A stretch of 64,000 nucleotides of DNA from Xanthostigma xanthostigma (GCA_963575645.1 OY754470.1:50003201-50067200), one strand, 5' to 3'; counted from the first letter of the stretch, positions 34,078 through 45,950 are shown. The notes: generated from the sequence alone by a model not told the origin. A program made the numbers and translations.

Positions 34078-34305
34078 TCACCAAAAACGTAGATTTGACA
34101 AAGAACAAGTTTGAGGGTTTTGCCGAAAAAAAGAAGTGCGTTCTAAGAAGGCGTCAAGTCTTCACTTGGCAAGCTTTTATGTTTTATATTATAAATAAAT
34201 GACTCTTATATGTAAAATTGCCAATTAAAAACTCGATACCTTCTTAGATCTCGCATCCATTTGTTCTTTATATCAAACTTTTCCACATTTACGTTTTTGG
34301 TGGGA
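34078..34305. repeat. Imperfect inverted repeat, possible small MITE
   Basis: 'caccaaaaacgta' at about 34080 is inverted as 'tacgtttttggtg' at about 34291-34303. Inside these, 'tctaagaagg' is inverted as 'ccttcttaga'. Arms are interrupted and no target duplication is visible. Confidence 0.5.
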
Positions 34306-36808
34306 TTTGCTTTCACGCTATCCTAACTGAACCACCCTTTCTCAGATATTTTCCACTTCTGTACATGATTGTATATATTTTCCTCATTCTGTGCTCTTAT
34401 CCAAAATAATTCGCTTTCGGTTGTAATTTCGTGTACCTTTATTGTGTTTTGTTTACATAGGTATGTACTTACAACTTCCGCTCCTTCACTTTTCTTGAGC
34501 TTTTTTCACTTATGACTTTGTCCCAAATGTACTTTTAACTTTGATTGAACACAATATTAAACTGAAATATTATCTTTGAATGCGTTTTTTTTATTATTAG
34601 TATTCTTCAAATTTTAATGCAATGCGTTTTTAAATTTTATTTTTCATCTTTCGTGAACGCAGAAATAAAACCGAGAGCTACTTGTTTAAGTGAACCACCA
34701 TTGCTAGCGCTCGTGCTTTAGTCGATTGTCAAAATTTCTTATGAAACTCTTTAGTTTGTAAAACTACAAGTCACTTAATTTTATTTATCAAGGAGGAACG
34801 CAATGAAAACCTAAAATGAACAAAAAAAATATCAGGATTGAAAAATTGTAAGGCGATCAATTGCTCCAAATAATTTAATTGCCTATTAATTGCACAACCA
34901 CAATTTGGTTATAGAACACACAAGTAGTGGGCTTATCACACGGAACATTTTTTTTGGCAAAAAACCAGTTGTGAAACAAATTGAAATAAAAAATCCATCA
35001 AAAACAATTCGTTATTCTGCATAAATAATTAGAAAGAAATCTCGGAAACCAAGAAGATTTGGATCAACACCGGCCGTGAAAGCCTACACACTTGGATAAT
35101 TATAATAGAGGTTTATAATCTTTTATCTTTTAACAACCCTTATTCACTAACATTGTGAAGAGGCGTACTTTTGTTTCGAACTGGAACGAATACATACCTG
35201 AGTATGTAAAAGTTGAAAAAGCGCAAGCCAGCCCCATATTTATTAAGTTTGCGTGCTGCAGTTTAAGAACCGCTGATTTAAAATATTATTTCTTTTTTTA
35301 GTGTAGTTAAGTTCATTTCATACCAACCAAATACATTACGACGTGTCTGTCTTCGCTGTGTTAGAACTGTTTCTACAAACGTTCGTCTTTTATCTTTTAT
35401 TCAATGTGAATTAAATTTCCCTTATTTCCAACTCATCACTTTTTAATCTTCTCTTTTAACGTTGCCTCTCTTCTTATACAGTGTCTACGTTAGATAGTAC
35501 AATATTATATTCATTTTCATCCCATAAACTAAAATATTATAGACTTCTTGGACACTTTATATTATAATTTCTCTAGGTGATGTTTGTAATCGTTTATAAA
35601 AAATGTTTTACAGGTGAGTTTTAAGGCTCCGCAGCCAAATGGTAAAAAACGAACCTCTATAATTTAGTCATGTCCGTTCGTCTGTCTCTTTATCACAGTC
35701 TTATAACTCCGCCATTTTCCATTGATTCGGATAAAATTTCACAGGAATGTGTCTTATGTGAACCGCCATACAGTTGTGTAACGAATTTACAAGAACTAAA
35801 TACGTTTAGGGGTAGTTTTCCATACATAAAACTGAGAGTTGACAATTTTTTATTTTGGCACACCCCATTGCATGTTCCGGATGAAGCCGAGCTGAGCCAC
35901 TAGTTAGTTTTGTTCCAAATACCGTTTGTTAAGTATATTTATTAAATAATTAAAGCATTTTGGCGCCTCAAGTATAATATGTACTTTATTTAATACCAAT
36001 TTGATTTATTTTTTAACAACAAATTTAAAATACCTACCATTCGTACTTGGTTAAAAATAATTAAGTAATGTTTGAAGAATGTGTTTTAAAATTTGCAACG
36101 TCAAATTAAATAAATTTATCATTTTAAGCAAAACTCGTCGATAAATTCTCCACATTGATCTATAGAATTCCTTTTTTTTTTCTTTATAATAAAAATGTTA
36201 AACAATACCAGAAATATTTCCTATGTACATTCACATAATTCTTTTTTGTTTCCTCTCTTTCTATCCGCGTGTATAGTCGATAAAAACAATATAAGAAAAG
36301 GTAAATACTGACTTTGTGAATGAAGAAGAGAAACGGAAAATGAAAATAACAGAGAAGGATGGTATTTGTTGATAAGTTTGCCTTCGAGGCTCAACTGCTG
36401 TATGGATATATAGACTGCACATCTGAGATATCCCAAAAATGTTCCAATTTTGTGATCGAGCCCTCAAGCGATCTGAACATCCCTGATCCACCCCTCACAC
36501 CCTGTTCAAACTTCCGGTGCGTTCGATGATTAGATATGGATATCACGTGCTGGGGTGGATAGGTTTTCCTTACTCTTTGGGGTGAGATTAAGGGTGGATT
36601 CTCATACAGCATATATACCTACGTATAATATGTACCATCGTGCTTTGTAAAGCCAAAAGTCAACCTGTCAATGCACTGAAAACTTATCTCATATGGCTTT
36701 CAAATGCTTTCAATTTACGTACAATCATTGACTGAAAATCATATCGATAATGTTTCATTATTTCCATCCAGGACTCACTGCCGTAACTAAATTTCTGCAA
36801 AATAATAG
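34306..36808. other. AT-rich stretch without a recognised gene
   Basis: It contains a retroelement-like phrase at about 35625-35700 ('ggctccgcagccaaatggta', 'tccgttcgtctgtctcttta') and an AG|GTGAGT site at 35612-35613, discussed as a finding. Overlapping minus-strand frames at 36221-36612 have no recognised domain. Confidence 0.4.
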
Positions 36809-37296
36809 TATATTGTGCGATTAGTGAGAGAAGGAGAAGATTCCATGAGCGTAAAACGCACGCGAGTGGAATATTCTCCTTCGATCAATAGTCGCACATA
36901 ATACTTTATTCAACTAGCAGGAGTAATATGTAATCGGGGCCCTGATAAAAGAGGGAAAAATAATAAATCACTTCATTGATTGACGTACCCAACGTCAGTG
37001 TATAAACACAAGATTGCCTTGACTTTCGCTGAATTGCGATGCTGTTTTCATATATACAATACCGCCTACCACGTTCCTATTGGTCCAGAAGCTGCTTGCA
37101 GTTTTTTTCATTATTTAGCGCTTGGGCTTGCTACTGACTTTCTATTGGTCCAGAAAATTCATTATTACACTAGTGAAGTAATATATTATTTCTCCCACGC
37201 CAGAAAATTCATTATTACACTAGTGAAGTAATATATTATTTCTCCCATGTTTAGCAGGGCCCCGAAATTACATATTACTCACGCGTGTTGAATAAA
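36809..37296. mobile_element. MITE with 5' hairpin plus TTTATTCAAC terminal repeats, type 2
   Basis: The 5' hairpin (about 36810-36903) pairs 'tgtgcgattagtgag', 'gaaggagaa' and 'attccatgagcgt' with 'acgcgagtggaat', 'ttctccttc' and 'tagtcgcaca'. The body (36905-37296) is bounded by about 45-bp inverted repeats that start TTTATTCAAC and include 'gagtaatatgtaat' and 'ggggccctg'. This is the same two-part plan, with the same first ten terminal bases, as 2635-3104 and 16011-16487. The interiors are unrelated. Confidence 0.75.
37150..37249. repeat. 50-bp tandem duplication within the MITE
   Basis: Two head-to-tail 50-bp units start 'ccagaaaattcattattac' (37150-37199 and 37200-37249) and differ essentially only at the end ('ctcccacg' versus 'ctcccatg'). 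Confidence 0.9.
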
Positions 37297-38315
37297 CATT
37301 TTTATCATAATTGAAATACGTATTAATTGTCGTTAAAGAAATGCATTAAGATGAACTGCAGATTACAGACGCGTAAATGATTATTATCGTCTATAGTAGT
37401 GTGCAACAATAATTAATAAATGAATAATAAACGTGATAACATAATATGAATATTGCATATCAATGATACAGAAAGTAGATATTTTATATACGCTCAAAAG
37501 TGTAGGACTAAACAAGTAGCTGCGTCGAGGTAGCCGCCGCTTCACAAACACATTTTTTTTTGTTTTAGACTTTGCAAATTCTCAAATTTAGTTTTAAATA
37601 GAAAAATAAGGGCGTCTGTAGGAAGCTACACCTTTGTTTTTCGAGCGTCTATTACATTACAGTATGTTATCCCATCTTCTTAATTCTTACGTTGAGAAAA
37701 ATTAAAGAGATTTTTTTAAAAATCTGCTAAAAGTTGTCAATAAATCTAAAAATCAAAAAGTTATATATAAGAGGTGCTTATTACATTAAAAATCTGCAAA
37801 AAAATTGTATTTTCTCAACAAACCTAAAAATCGGAATTTTGTTATCCAGCTCCCAGAAGTATTTAAAAGGTATCGATGACCGCTGCTGCTAATAGAACAC
37901 AAATACGAAATGTAGTTGCATAATCTGTTTATATACCGGATGTTTTCATAGCTGTCTGTCGCTGTCGTGTTAAATGTACATTCATTGTTAGTATTTGATT
38001 TAGTGTCAATTTATTATTCGGTTCGCATGTAGAAAATACAGATTGTAAATTATAGACGCTCGAAAATAAAAGTTGTCAGATTTGTGCTTTCCAGAAAAGT
38101 CGAGAGTTTTAGCATTAAATTAAAAGTATTGAAATAAGCTAAAGTTTTGAAATTTTGAACACGTGTATAAGTCCAATGAGTTCCGCCCTATGGTATTAAA
38201 AATAATAATTGTGTTAATCATATAGCACGACCATAAACGTAGTTACGTAAGTCTAGATCAGCAGTTCTCAACCCTATAAAAATACTATTTATGTTTTCAA
38301 AAAAAAAAAAAAAAA
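37297..38315. other. AT-rich stretch without a recognised gene
   Basis: No supported feature. Confidence 0.45.
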
Positions 38316-38862
38316 TTGTTGTCTGTAAAGTCGGTTTACGGACGACAGTTTTACGTGATAACGTATTCCGTAATACATAACCTAAACCTCCCAAAATTTG
38401 GTTTCAATCCGCTTATCCTTGGTGTCTTGAATGATAAGAAATGTCAAAAGTGACGTTTGCAACTTACAAAGTATTATGTTCTAATAATAATTAGTTATTC
38501 CAATACTTAACTTAGAAGGCCTTGCATTTCACAATATACTAATGTCAAAAAATTGAATGCATTTATACAGCTATTTTTCTATATAAATTTGTATAAAATA
38601 TTTTTCTATATAAATTTGTATAAAAAAACTGTTTAGGCAAATTCTGTTATACGAAATCTATGTAAAATGTTCTCCTCTTTCGTTTAAGACTGGTTTCAAA
38701 CCGATCTGATTTAAATTGAGCGAGAAATTAGCAAAAAGCGTCAGGCGGAACGTTACGCGTTATGCGTTATGCGTTACGCGTTACACTTTTTCGTACATGC
38801 AGCCGGTGTTTTATCAATTTATAATATTGGTGATTCATCAATTTATAAGACGTTATCACGTC
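38316..38862 (+). mobile_element. TTGG/GTC-family element, copy D (internal deletion)
   Basis: It begins TTGTTGTCTGTAAAG (one G fewer than other copies) after a run of 17 A residues and ends 'gttatcacgtc' before seven A residues. Relative to copy C it lacks about 140 bp. The junction is 'attgaatgcattta' near 38553, with an AAT microhomology shared by the two breakpoints. It also lacks 'cacgcacaggg' and most of the array beyond 'gcgttacgcgtta'. Confidence 0.9.
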
Positions 38863-39000
38863 AAAAAAATGTTTTGAGCTTAAGATTTCCACCCTCGTAT
38901 TTATCCCTTGGGATACGAATTTATATAATTTGTTGAACACCCGTCGTCATCGATTCTAACAATGAATCATATTTTGGGTTTGTAACTTAAAAGAAAAAAA

Positions 39001-39209
39001 TATAGTTTAAAAAAAACTAAAAAACACGCTTTATATCGGACTAAAAAGTAAAAAATAATTGTTTTAAAATAAGCTTAAAAAGCGTTGGGCGCTCGATGTA
39101 CGAAAATGTGGAACAAAGCGCCCCACGCTTTTTAAGCTTATTTTAAAACAATTATTTTTTACTTTTTAGTCCGATATAAAGCGTGTTTTTTAGTTTTTTT
39201 TAAACTATA
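39001..39209. mobile_element. Perfect palindrome with 85-bp arms
   Basis: Arms 39001-39085 and 39125-39209 are exact reverse complements as far as I can read, from 'tatagtttaaaaaaaacta' to 'agcttaaaaagcgt'. The 39-bp loop carries a further internal match 'gggcgct'/'agcgccc'. The phrase 'atataaagcg' also occurs at the end of each unit of the adjacent tandem array. Confidence 0.9.
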
Positions 39210-39233
39210 TTTTATTTTTCACTTTTTAGTTTG

Positions 39234-39790
39234 AGGATCTATAAAAGAATTTATTAATCCTGGGGGTCCTAATAAGGATAATGGGAAACTGTTATCAAAT
39301 TATTGCATTGTCATCGGTCCTTGATACGTATGCAAAGTTTCAAATTAATCAGACTTCGGGAAATTGGTGAAAATTATGCTCAAAGATTCCGTTACGGACA
39401 TACATACATAGTTACAACCCAAACTAATATAAAGCGTTTAATAATAAGGATAATGGGAAACTGTTATCAAATTATTGCATTGTCATCGGTCCTTGATACG
39501 TATGCAAAGTTTCAAATTAATCAGACTTCGGGAAATTGGTGAAAATAAAGCGTTTACTACAGAGGATCTATAAAAGAATTTATTAATCCTGGGGGTCCTA
39601 ATAAGGATAATGGGAAACTGTTATCAAATTATTGCATTGTCATCGGTCCTTGATACGTATGCAAAGTTTCAAATTAATCAGACTTCGGGAAATTGGTGAA
39701 AATTATGCTCAAAGATTCCGTTACGCATAGTTAGTTACATACATACATACATAGTTAGTTACAACCCAAACTAATATAAAGCGTATAAAA
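39234..39790 (+). repeat. Tandem array of a retroelement-tail-like unit
   Basis: Unit 1 (39234-39440) and unit 3 (39563-39785) both run from 'aggatctataaaagaattta' through 'gggtcctaataaggataatg', 'atcggtccttgatacgtatg' and 'ttaatcagacttcgggaaat' to 'caacccaaactaatataaag'. Unit 2 (39441-39561) is truncated at both ends. The sense and order ('cagacttc...gttacggacatacatac...aatataaagcg') resemble 3' tails of insect non-LTR elements. Confidence 0.8.
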
Positions 39791-40936
39791 AGAGTATTTT
39801 TATAAATTCCCTTTGGTTGAAAAAAAAAAGTTTAAACATGTATTTGTTTATTTTTAATGAGGAGTTCATACGGTTAATTCACTATTTTACGATTCTTGTA
39901 ATGAATTTTTGTCAAAAAAGTCCTACAGCCCTTTTTCACTACTTTCTTATTGCGTCATGAAAAGAACCTACTGTCCAAATTTCAAGTTTCTAAATTGTAT
40001 GAATTGTTATATTTTAGCAGTCACGTTTTGTCTCTGACGTTCCCCATAGACAAACACTAGAGAGAGATAGCGCACTACTTGCGCGCGAGCATATCTTCTT
40101 TGTAGTTATAGTATCATGGGCTTGAATTGAATAAAATAATGTTACGTAACACCGGTCACATCTATTAAAAACGACAGACTGCAACACCAGGTCTTGTCAC
40201 GCATTTGAACAGGTAGCCTGTTGTCAAGTATTTTGATTATTACTTTCTATTGCAATATCATTGTGTTAGTTGTGGAACTTGTAGTGTTGTGTATAATTAT
40301 TTTGTGGTGTTATTTTACCATTTCAACTCAAATGGGGAATTGTACTAATTTCAGTGAAAGTTTACTTTCCAAAATTTTTAGAATCTTTTTTCGTTTAGAG
40401 TTCAAAAAACATATTAATTTTGGAAAAAGTGCTAGCGTCTATTTTTGTCTGTGATCGTGTTTACAAACGGACGAGCGGATTGAAACAAAATTTTGGGAGT
40501 ATGCTTGATGTTCAAATATAAAGAGCCCTATAGTTTTTGGGGAAAAATCGGCACTTCGCAGTAGAGGTATGTGCTATAACGTTTATTTTACATTATAATA
40601 GTATATTGAAAGAGACTTAATTGTTTGAGGAACAATAAATAGAAATAAGCTTTACCAAAGTATCGCTTGTGGCCAACGTTTCGAAAATTATATTTTCATC
40701 CTCAGGACCTATCAACATGTATAGTATTTAATTACATTAATATTATTATGATTTCTAAATTACAAATAAATGCATTACAAATCAGATAAACCAAACATTA
40801 TAACGTACCTCAATGCAAGTTGAGATGGTAAATTGTGCAGATTATTGTAGACGTATACATGATCATTTAAAATCATGAATTTCAACAATTATTATAATAG
40901 TATATTTATCATAACGGTTCATTATTATAAAATTTA
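39791..40936. other. Unassigned stretch with one hammerhead-like motif
   Basis: No coding region is supported. The hammerhead-like core at 40676-40705 is listed separately. Confidence 0.4.
40676..40705 (-). ncRNA. Hammerhead-ribozyme-like core (H1)
   Basis: On the minus strand the order is CTGAGGA, then a hairpin of GAAAAT and ATTTTC around 'ata', then GAAACGTT. This matches the hammerhead core CTGANGA-stem II-GAAA, with a perfect 6-bp stem II. I found no nearby partner strand for stem III or a cleavage site, so catalytic activity is not claimed. Such motifs are known from Penelope-like retroelements. Confidence 0.45.
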
Positions 40937-41040
40937 CTAGCCTTTGTGCGTGTCACCGCACGCGTTAACAGACATTCTATTTTCTTTATTCTATGTCAAA
41001 TGTCAATATTTTTGAAATTGGAATAGTCATGTTGCTCTGC
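40937..41040 (-). mobile_element. Helitron-like 3' terminus
   Basis: Read on the minus strand it ends '...caaaggCTAG' followed by T, preceded by a short hairpin region ('cgcgtgcggtgacacgcac'). CTAG with a following T and an upstream hairpin are Helitron 3'-end characters. The sequence aligns for about 90 bp with 49338-49430 ('tatgtcaaat' shared). The 5' end is not identified. Confidence 0.5.
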
Positions 41041-43111
41041 AATTGGCTTGTTATTTTTTTTTTTTTTTTTTAATTAAAAATTATTTTAATAATATTCTTT
41101 AATATTCCTACGTATATTTCGTTATTTATTTGTAGTCATGATGAATATTTTAAATATTTCTGTGGTATAGTTTGTAAGACTAAATATACAGTTAGATATA
41201 ACTAAAGTTTACTATTAATATTTTTGAGACACACACATTGTTACAATACTATGTAAGAAAAATATTTTATTTTCTATCAATCTCACCGTCGTTCCTCTAT
41301 CTTATTCTTCGACTATCGCGGCGCAATATAAAAGTGCCTGTAAAAACATAATTTTTCCGAAAACTTGATAGCTGCCCAGACTTTCCATTTCCTGTTCAAC
41401 TAGTGTACAGGAATCGCTGTGTGACTTTTTTGCGTGTCTAAAATGTGTCTCCTAAATCGTGGCAGTTTTTAGTTAATTATGAAAAACATTTAAAAAATTT
41501 ACGACGTTTCAATCTTGTGTGGAGTTAAATGACAAAAATCTCGCTTGTTGATGGTTCATTAAAAAGAATTTATTCTTTTAATTCCACTTTAAAGACATAA
41601 AAGAGCGACAAAAGGTAATATTATCTTAACGTAGATTCGTACCAACATATAACGTGTTAAGTGTTATACATAGTTCGAAATAACAACTCTCTCTATGAAA
41701 CAAAGTATGTATGTTGGCGACATTGTGTCTAAAATTGCTATGCTTTGTTCTTTACTTCCAAATTACTTTCTCGCGAGGACAAGAATCCAATCTAACGATT
41801 TCTCCCTGAAAAGGGAGAGCTCTGATGCCGGTACCCATATTTGTTTCATTTAAGTTTCTAAACTGAAAGTTGGCACAAGAAATCTTTAAAGGTACCAACT
41901 ACAGATAGATAAATGTTTCTGAAACTTATATTACCTAATAAATTTTTTCTGTTCTCTTTTTTAAGATATTTGAAGTTTTATAAATAGCTGATATGCGACT
42001 TTTGTTTAAAAATGAAATTTAGTTTCACAAAATAATTTTTTTAACAATGTGCTTGGGGGAGGTAATAATAGCTAAATGAATAGCGATGCCATTGTTATTA
42101 TGACATTTCCATGGCTCCTCTATTACAAACCCAGCTTGTAATCCAAAAATTGATAAAAGTTCAATTTGATATTTTTATTAATTTAATATAATAAATTGAA
42201 AATATGACTAACATTACTGTAGCTAGTGGTGATCTAAAATTTAGGCTTTGGAAGATCTTAAGAACGTCGCTGTTGATCTGGGGTTTTCGTGACCCTTATG
42301 TTTTATTTTCATATAGAATACAAAAGTCATGGCAGCTGCAATTACAAAAGTCAAATTTTTGCAGTGTGTACCTAGGTATGACAAAAATAATTGAAGGTTT
42401 CATAATCTTTCGAATGGTAAAAAATCAAATGAAATTAGTGTGCTTGATTGACAATCATTTATGTCCGTTAATGAGCTTGATTTCAAAAATAATTAATAAC
42501 TCGTACTTCACTATTCTAAGTTCGGTTTATTTTTAAATGTTTTTAAAGTGTTCATTTAGGACCATGAATTATGACACCCTCTGTAATATGAAAATTGAAG
42601 TAACAGGCTTTTTAAATTTCTTGCCGACTTTCTTATTTGCAGTCTAATTAAATCAAATATTTTAAACTTATCTTACAAGAAATCAAATTGAAGAGAATTC
42701 TGACGACTGAATATATTTAATCAGAAAGCCTTAAATAGAAAACCAATCATGTTTTTTATACCCAGTGGGCATTGATTATTATACAAGATGTAAAATTCGA
42801 AGCCGTATTGAGTGTTTCAATTTTTGTTGTTTTAACAAATGCAAACATGTAAAAACGATTACCAGAAATAGTTCGTGATCTGATGTGCAATTAAAGAGCA
42901 AAGAAACAAGAATATAGTATAACGTTATTGTTAGACAACGTTTCCAAAGAATTTTAAATCATCTTAATTCTCAAAAAAACATTAATTTTGAGGGACAACT
43001 ATGTCTTATTATAATAAGACATATTTATTACTCTTAACACTGAAGGTACTGAAGAATTTCCTTAGGAAAAATTTACAACTACTAAGCATAATATTAGACA
43101 CTTTGTATATA
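41041..43111. other. AT-rich stretch without a recognised gene
   Basis: The 110-codon frame at 42204-42536 (+) has no recognisable domain and the AT-driven composition of chance frames. Confidence 0.4.
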
Positions 43112-43632
43112 CAGTGTAACCTCTTTATAACGAATCTCAAGGGACCGAGCATTTTTTTTCGTTATAAAGAGTTTTCGTTATATGGAGGGAAGAAAGAAAA
43201 ATAACCAAATTTCACCTAATTAATTTATTCCATGTAGTCTGTTAACTTTGCTTGGCGTTTTTGCTATGCCAATATTTGTTTTCTATTTTATTAAGTATTA
43301 TGCATGTCTTGACTCTTGGGATGTGGTGGAATCACCTTCATTAAACAATAGGAATGTTTCGATAAGTTTAGCGGCATCGAGTGCTTGTAGAATAGTTGAT
43401 GATGGTTAAAAATCATCCTCTTTATCATCTTCTTCATCTTCATTTTGTTGTATAAAAACAATTACACTGTTAAATACGCCTAAATATGAACATATTTCAT
43501 CGTAATAGAGAATGGTTGTTGCGCTATAAAGAGGGTATCAATGTATGGGTTTTAAGGTAAACCAACCAAACTGTAAAATTTTCTACGTTATAGGGAATTT
43601 TTCATTATAACGAAGGACGTTATAAAGAGGTG
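43112..43632 (-). mobile_element. pogo/Tigger-like element, second copy
   Basis: The left end CAGTGTAACCTCTTTATAAC (after TA) and the right end (complement CACCTCTTTATAACG) form terminal inverted repeats. Internal subterminal copies of 'cgttataaagag' or 'cgttata' recur. The right terminus has lost the G-T-A of CAGTGTAACC. A transposase C-terminal remnant lies on the minus strand. Confidence 0.7.
43298..43529 (-). pseudogene. pogo/Tigger transposase C-terminal tail, fragment
   Basis: On the minus strand the frame reads an acidic run (EDEEDDKEDDF), one in-frame stop, then ILQALDAAKLIETFLLFNEG and DSTTSQESRHA with a final stop at 43298-43300. Tigger/jerky-type transposases commonly end with an acidic linker followed by an 'A...LR.FL....' helix, and this fits that plan. 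The catalytic DDE domain is not present. Upstream of about 43470 the reading runs into TIR-like DNA and may not be coding. The call is an inference from composition, position and orientation between pogo-type TIRs. Confidence 0.5.
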
Positions 43633-44850
43633 TATATATATATATTTGTAGCCATAATGAAAAACCGCTTAAGACGTGTTTTTCTGTATTTCTAGAGTCC
43701 AGGTAATGTTTAGATAATGTGATTTTTCATAGCTACATTTTATAAGCTTCCTGATATTAAATTGAATTTCAAAATGTTTTAATACCTCCCGGTGGGTCAA
43801 ACTGTAATATATATTTTTTGCTACAAAAGAAAAAAAATATTGTCTCGTTCCTACTGCGCGGACGTGGAAAGCAACGAGTCGAAAACATTTGCGATGAAGT
43901 ACTCTTAATCGCGCGTTTTCATTACAATAAATCCGCTGGCTTTAACATATATTTTGATGAAAAAAAATCAGTTTCAGAACTTGTTAATTTTTTTTTATTA
44001 AACGCGCTCAGCTAGCGAGGCTATATGCGCGGGTGGGAGTGCAAATATATAAACATGTGGTACTGTATGAAATGAAGATAAATATGGAACAACTTGTTAA
44101 TTGTATAGTAATAAATCGTGACATACTCCGTTTCGTCTTAGGACCGCAGAGATATTGTATGTGAAGAGACCATATAACCGCAATTGAAACCAAAATCCTG
44201 TAGGCAAGAAGGCTCTCGACGGCCTGTCGACAGGCGAGCGAATAGGTTTTACAAATAACACGAGACAGAGAGAACGAACGTTCATTTAAGGTGTTTGTTC
44301 TCTCGGCAACGTGTAAGGGTGAAAGGTTGGCCTGCCTCAGTTGTGCGACTTAATCATACGTCCATTCAAGGTTTGTCGCACTGAACCCCGTTGCACCCCT
44401 TTTGATAAAGAATAGACGGTGAAGGAGAGGATATCTCTACTAAATTGGAAACACTCGCTCATAAATAAATCAAATTAGAACTATTGAATCGCGACGTGTG
44501 TAAACAGAGTATAGCTCAAGAAATTTTGAAACGACAGCGTCGCATAAAAATTCAGGGTAATTGTAATTTGTCAATATTAATACTTAATTACAACAAATGA
44601 CGATCAATTAAACACTGCAGAAAATGTCCTGCACCTAGACATCGAAGAATCTCGTTAGAGATTCTTTTCTGTGCTAAATGCCGACGTATCTCTAACGTAT
44701 TCTTATACATTGATTTTGCCTGGCTCCCATATAACGCCGTATATATGAGACCAGTTTCCAAGTTTTATAGTTCTGTGGCCACGTGACTTCCATATGACAG
44801 ATTTTTCGTATCACCCATATATACTTCTGTACCACAATAACAGCTTATAC
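43633..44850. other. Unassigned stretch
   Basis: A GC-richer segment at about 44180-44420 includes the exact 14-bp palindrome GCCTGTCGACAGGC at 44222-44235. A small hairpin 'gaatctcgttagagattc' lies near 44648. No gene is supported. Confidence 0.4.
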
Positions 44851-45060
44851 TGTGAGTGGCTACGTGGACGAGCGGTTACGACGTTAGACTAGTAATAACT
44901 AATAACAGGGTCTCAGGCTCGATTCCCGCCAGCATCATTTAAAAAAAAAATTTTCTACTCCATTTTATTTCCACTTGATATTTATATATAATCATATATT
45001 TTTATTTTTATTTTGTTTTAATTTTTAATTGTTTTTTTTATTTTTAATTTATTTCCTCAA
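44851..45060 (+). mobile_element. tRNA-derived SINE, AT-body family, copy 2
   Basis: The tRNA-like head (about 44855-44930) has A-box-like GTGGACGAGCGG and B-box GGCTCGATTCC, and ends 'cagcatcatt'. It is followed by a poly-A/T body with 'ttatttccacttgatat', the same body as at 18250-18330. 'ttag...ctaa' can form part of an anticodon stem, and the extra bases before the T arm suggest a class II (Ser- or Leu-like) tRNA ancestor; this is inference. The downstream limit is unclear. Confidence 0.6.
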
Positions 45061-45863
45061 TTTTTTTCTCATATATTTTTATTTCTTTTTTAATTTTTAA
45101 TTTTTTTAATTTTCTTGTTTTTTGAAAAATACACTTTCGTCAAATTTTTTATTAAAAAATAACAAAATATATGATTGAAGTTAGATTTAAATAAATTAAT
45201 TTATTAAAAAACATATTTATCATAAAAAATGCAACAAAAATTAAAAAGTGGAAAGTTTTCAAAGTGAAACTTCTTTTTTTAATGCAAAATAAGTATTTTA
45301 CAAATGATATGAAAAAATTTTTGTATTTTTAATGGTTGGCCTTGTTCATTGATTTTTTTTCATGTCTTCAAAATTGGCCTTCATGGAATCTGTGGCCTCT
45401 TAATTCTAAAAATGCACATATGTGTATTTTTTGGAGAAAAAATAAAAATAATGTCTCACACTTTGGAAAAAGACGTGAAATCTTAAAAAAAAACTTCGGA
45501 GAAGTAAAAACTTCGTTCTGTGTATATACAGCGTTTAAAATTTCGTGAAAAGAGCTGTTGCATCAAATGACGTGTATATTTATTTGAAATGAAAAGCTGA
45601 CAAACAAAACGCTACAGGCTCAAGTCTTTTTTTACAAAAACGTACTGTACGTAAATGGCACTTAAAATCAACACTGTAAATATATTGAGTTTATTATCGG
45701 AATCAATAGAGACCTATGTACTTCAAGTTATGTTTAGAACCCGCTGGGTACTTGAATAAGTAGATAGCCAACTGAATAATTGATCAGAAATTGTTTTCCG
45801 GTCGTTTTCTCTTGTTATATTCCATTGAAACGAAAGAAGACGCTGTTGAAACTCATCTATATA
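45061..45863. other. AT-rich stretch without a recognised gene
   Basis: Starts as the T-rich tail of the preceding SINE. Nothing else is supported. Confidence 0.4.
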
Positions 45864-45890
45864 CAGTGAAACCTCGATTTATAGTTCCCC
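45864..45890 (+). mobile_element. Solitary pogo/Tigger terminal repeat
   Basis: TA followed by CAGTGAAACCTCGATTTATA, the standard pogo-type terminus. No matching opposite end was found nearby, so this is a truncated remnant. Confidence 0.6.
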
Positions 45891-45950
45891 CAACAATAAC
45901 ATAACAACATCATATTATTTATTATTATTATTATCATATTAATCATATTT

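Noticed and set aside
36221..36612. Three overlapping minus-strand frames suggesting an exon
   Set aside because: Different phases, no domain and no convincing splice sites at their ends.
42204..42536. 110-codon open frame on the plus strand
   Set aside because: No known domain; residue composition (Ile, Leu, Phe, Lys, Asn) fits chance AT-rich sequence.
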